Assembly: GCA_017390645.1 (NCBI GenBank)
Contig: JAFPAZ010000290.1
Coordinates: 1-7,965, forward strand
DNA from: Lachnospiraceae bacterium
Lineage (GTDB): Bacteria > Bacillota_A > Clostridia > Lachnospirales > Lachnospiraceae
Length of the DNA stretch: 7,965 bases
Direction: 5' to 3'
Part shown: in pieces, positions 6,506 to 7,965 of the stretch
Layout of the letters: each line of letters begins with the position of its first letter
Numbering within the stretch: the stretch's first letter is position 1
Translations under genes and position numbers: made by a program
The notes under the pieces: model-generated
Database searches by the model: none
Told to the model about the DNA's origin: nothing
What the model saw: only the letters and a program-made list of their open reading frames with translations

Positions 6506-7483
6506 ATGTCTTTTTCCGCTGAAGTAAAAGAAGAACTTGTAAAGCATATTCCAAGTGCCAGGCATTGTCAGATTGCCCAGATTGCTGCCATGATTACCAT
6601 GGAGGGTAAGGTGTCCATTTCAGCAGATGAGGAATATCGGATCATTATTACTACAGAAAGTATTTATGTTGCAGAGTGTTATGATGAACTAGTACGTCGC
6701 GCGTTTCATATTTGTCCGGAAATTCTTTGCAGAAAGAACCGGTCAGTGAATGGAGGATATATTTATCAGATTTTAGTTCTCCAACATGAAGAAGCTATGC
6801 GAATTTTAGAGGCAACGAAGTTGATTCATCCGGTAGATGTATCAACGGATGCTTATGCCAATATATATGAGGATACCATCCAGCAACTGGTGGTGCAGAA
6901 TGTATGCTGTAAACGGGCTTTTTTAAAGGGAAGTTTTCTTGCAGCAGGTTCCATCAGTGACCCACAAAAAGGGTATCATTTTGAAATTGTTTGTGACAGT
7001 GAAGAAAAAGCTGTTATGATGAAGGAAATGATGGAATGCTTTGAATTAGAGCCCAAAATTATTCCAAGGAAGAAATATTTTGTCTTATACTTAAAAGAAG
7101 GATCCATGATTGCGGATATGTTAAAGATTATGGAGGCACATATTTCCTTATTGGAATTTGAAAATGTGCGCATCTTAAGAGATGTGAGGAATGATGTAAA
7201 CCGAAAGGTAAACTGCGAGACTGCAAATCTGAATAAAACAGTGAATGCTGCAGTAAAGCAGGTGGAAGATATCTTGTATTTAAAAGGGCGGGGGAAATTA
7301 ACCAATTTACCTAAGCCATTACTGGAAATCGCAGATTTGCGGTTGGAATATCAGGATGCTTCTCTTAAGGAATTAGGAGATATGCTTAATCCACCGGTGG
7401 GAAAATCCGGTGTTAATCATAGATTAAGAAAAATTAGTAACTATGCAAATGAAGTAAGAGAGAAAGAAGAAAATAAGTTTTAG
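6506..7483 (+). CDS. whiA: DNA-binding protein WhiA
   Basis: WhiA is a sporulation transcription factor in actinomycetes. In Firmicutes it is a nucleoid-binding protein affecting cell division and chromosome segregation. The 325 residues match the family length. The protein begins with the typical MSFSAEVKEELVKH. It then has a two-part LAGLIDADG-type fold; the second motif, LKGSFLAAGSISDP (140-153), lacks the acidic catalytic residue of homing endonucleases, as is normal for WhiA. NRKVNCETANLNKTV (232-246) leads into the C-terminal helix-turn-helix domain, in which LKELGDMLNPPVGKSGVNHR (287-306) is diagnostic. AAAGGAG at 6492-6498 is 7 bases before the ATG, and the gap to rapZ is 15 bases, so the genes form one operon. 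The stop codon overlaps the ribosome binding site of the following gene. Confidence 0.97.
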   Translation: MSFSAEVKEELVKHIPSARHCQIAQIAAMITMEGKVSISADEEYRIIITTESIYVAECYDELVRRAFHICPEILCRKNRSVNGGYIYQILVLQHEEAMRILEATKLIHPVDVSTDAYANIYEDTIQQLVVQNVCCKRAFLKGSFLAAGSISDPQKGYHFEIVCDSEEKAVMMKEMMECFELEPKIIPRKKYFVLYLKEGSMIADMLKIMEAHISLLEFENVRILRDVRNDVNRKVNCETANLNKTVNAAVKQVEDILYLKGRGKLTNLPKPLLEIADLRLEYQDASLKELGDMLNPPVGKSGVNHRLRKISNYANEVREKEENKF

Positions 7484-7493
7484 GAGGAGAACA

Positions 7494-7754
7494 ATGATTA
7501 CCAAGAAAATGACAATTAATATCCCATCCGGACTGGAGGCCAGACCCGTGGCCCTGTTCGTACAGGTGGCAAGCAGATATGAAAGCAGCATTTTTGTGGA
7601 GATAAAGGATAAAAAAATCAATGCAAAATCCATTATGGGAATGATGAGCCTTGGGTTATCAGCAGGGGAAGAAGTAGTAGTTTCTGCAGATGGTCAGGAT
7701 GAAAATGATGCGATTTTAAACATTGAGAAATATTTAAGTGAAGAGAAGCAGTAA
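7494..7754 (+). CDS. crh: HPr family protein, Crh-like (Glu15, Ser46)
   Basis: HPr-fold proteins carry phosphate in the PTS through His15 and act in catabolite repression when phosphorylated on Ser46 by HprK. Here the active-site region reads PSGLEARPVALFVQ, so residue 15 is Glu instead of His, and PTS phosphotransfer from enzyme I should not be possible. The regulatory site is intact: NAKSIMGMMSLGLS places Ser46 in the usual context. Bacillus Crh likewise lacks His15 (it has Gln), keeps Ser46 and lies next to whiA in the yvcJ-yvcK-whiA-crh operon. The name Crh therefore rests on synteny, the missing His and the ARPxALFVQ and NAKSIMG stretches. The 86 residues are the normal length. AGGAGG at 7482-7487 overlaps the whiA stop with 6-base spacing, implying coupled expression. 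Function with CcpA is inferred. A true HPr should be encoded elsewhere. Confidence 0.9.
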   Translation: MITKKMTINIPSGLEARPVALFVQVASRYESSIFVEIKDKKINAKSIMGMMSLGLSAGEEVVVSADGQDENDAILNIEKYLSEEKQ

Positions 7755-7776
7755 AGTAGAAATAGAATCATGCATG

Positions 7777-7822
7777 AAAAAAGCGTTTTTACAGCTAAAA
7801 TTGTTGTAAAGACGCTTTTTTT
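7777..7822 (+). terminator. Rho-independent terminator after the Crh-like gene
   Basis: The arms 7777-7793 (AAAAAAGCGTTTTTACA) and 7805-7821 (TGTAAAGACGCTTTTTT) pair over 17 positions with one G-U pair around an 11-base loop, and end in seven T bases (7816-7822). The A-tract on the left side means it could also stop transcription from the opposite strand. It closes the murB operon 22 bases after the last stop codon. Confidence 0.93.
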
Positions 7823-7860
7823 AGTATTGTATGTAAGGAAATATAAGTTAAAGAAAATAG

Positions 7861-7965
7861 TGTGTAGAAACAGGAACCGAAACGGTTGAAAATGCCACCA
7901 TTGCGCAGTATACTTATGATAAGTTCGAAGCAGGAACTTACATGATTCGTGTCACTGCAGTGGAT
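7861..7965 (+). pseudogene. Startless reading frame at right edge, possible 5'-truncated surface-protein gene
   Basis: From the TAG at 7858-7860 the same frame is open to the window end and reads VETGTETVENATIAQYTYDK and then FEAGTYMIRVTAVD. The alternating hydrophobic pattern and the AGTYxIRVTAVD ending resemble one strand pair of an Ig-like, FN3-like or other beta-sandwich domain in secreted or surface proteins. No ATG, GTG or TTG start exists between the stop and this sequence, and no ribosome binding site is seen; the first in-frame ATG is at 7942, inside the domain-like stretch. It therefore looks like the inside of a larger gene cut at its 5' end or broken by a frameshift. The family cannot be named from 35 residues, and the continuation lies outside the window. 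Confidence 0.45.

Noticed and set aside
6923..6964. Possible homing endonuclease (LAGLIDADG motif) within the whiA gene
   Set aside because: WhiA naturally carries a degenerate LAGLIDADG fold without catalytic acid, and the C-terminal helix-turn-helix identifies the protein as WhiA.
6976..7305. 109-codon open frame on the minus strand within whiA
   Set aside because: It is fully antisense to the conserved whiA coding sequence, and the Phe/Ser-rich translation is what AT-rich codons give on the opposite strand.
7875..7887. Small inverted repeat AACCG-AAA-CGGTT
   Set aside because: Only 5 bp per arm, located in the protein-like reading frame, with no T-tract or neighbouring signals; likely chance.

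Overview
This window looks like a chromosomal segment of a low-GC Firmicute, most likely a clostridium of the Lachnospiraceae type. That placement rests on gene content and order (uvrC, hprK, ROK glucokinase, murB, rapZ, whiA, Crh-like HPr protein), AT-rich intergenic DNA, AGGAGG-type ribosome binding sites and protein sequence style; it was not confirmed by a search. All genes lie on the + strand.

Layout. Positions 2-139 hold the 3' end of a Cof-type HAD hydrolase gene, whose last 18 codons (stop included) are duplicated in tandem just after its stop. uvrC (332-2212) encodes the nucleotide excision repair endonuclease. hprK (2412-3353) encodes HPr kinase/phosphorylase and is bracketed by two related intergenic inverted-repeat elements lying in opposite orientation (about 2254-2343 and 3376-3483). 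A ROK glucokinase gene (3513-4454) follows. A 249-base spacer then carries a UUCG-capped hairpin and two strong rho-independent terminators, which isolate it from the next unit. That unit is murB (4704-5636), rapZ (5633-6490), whiA (6506-7483) and a Crh-like gene (7494-7754), tightly packed with a 4-base murB/rapZ overlap, and it ends at a strong terminator (7777-7822). At the right edge is an open frame (7861-7965) without a start codon that resembles part of an extracellular beta-sandwich protein.

How the genes fit together. HprK phosphorylates Ser46 of HPr-type proteins in response to glycolytic state, and the Crh-like protein here keeps Ser46 but has Glu where HPr has its catalytic His15. 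Glucokinase feeds glycolysis. RapZ is linked in other bacteria to glucosamine-6-phosphate and amino-sugar supply, MurB makes a peptidoglycan precursor from UDP-GlcNAc-enolpyruvate, and WhiA affects cell division. The segment therefore groups carbon sensing with envelope synthesis and division, as in the Bacillus yvcJ-yvcK-whiA-crh locus, but yvcK (glmR) is absent between rapZ and whiA.

The protein-coding part is mostly conserved and ordinary. The less explained material is between genes: the paired repeat elements around hprK, the hairpin cluster after the glucokinase gene, the ATG-TAG start-stop codon pair directly in front of murB, the HAD tail duplication and the startless frame at the right edge. 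I found no tRNA, rRNA, CRISPR array, insertion sequence or clear riboswitch.
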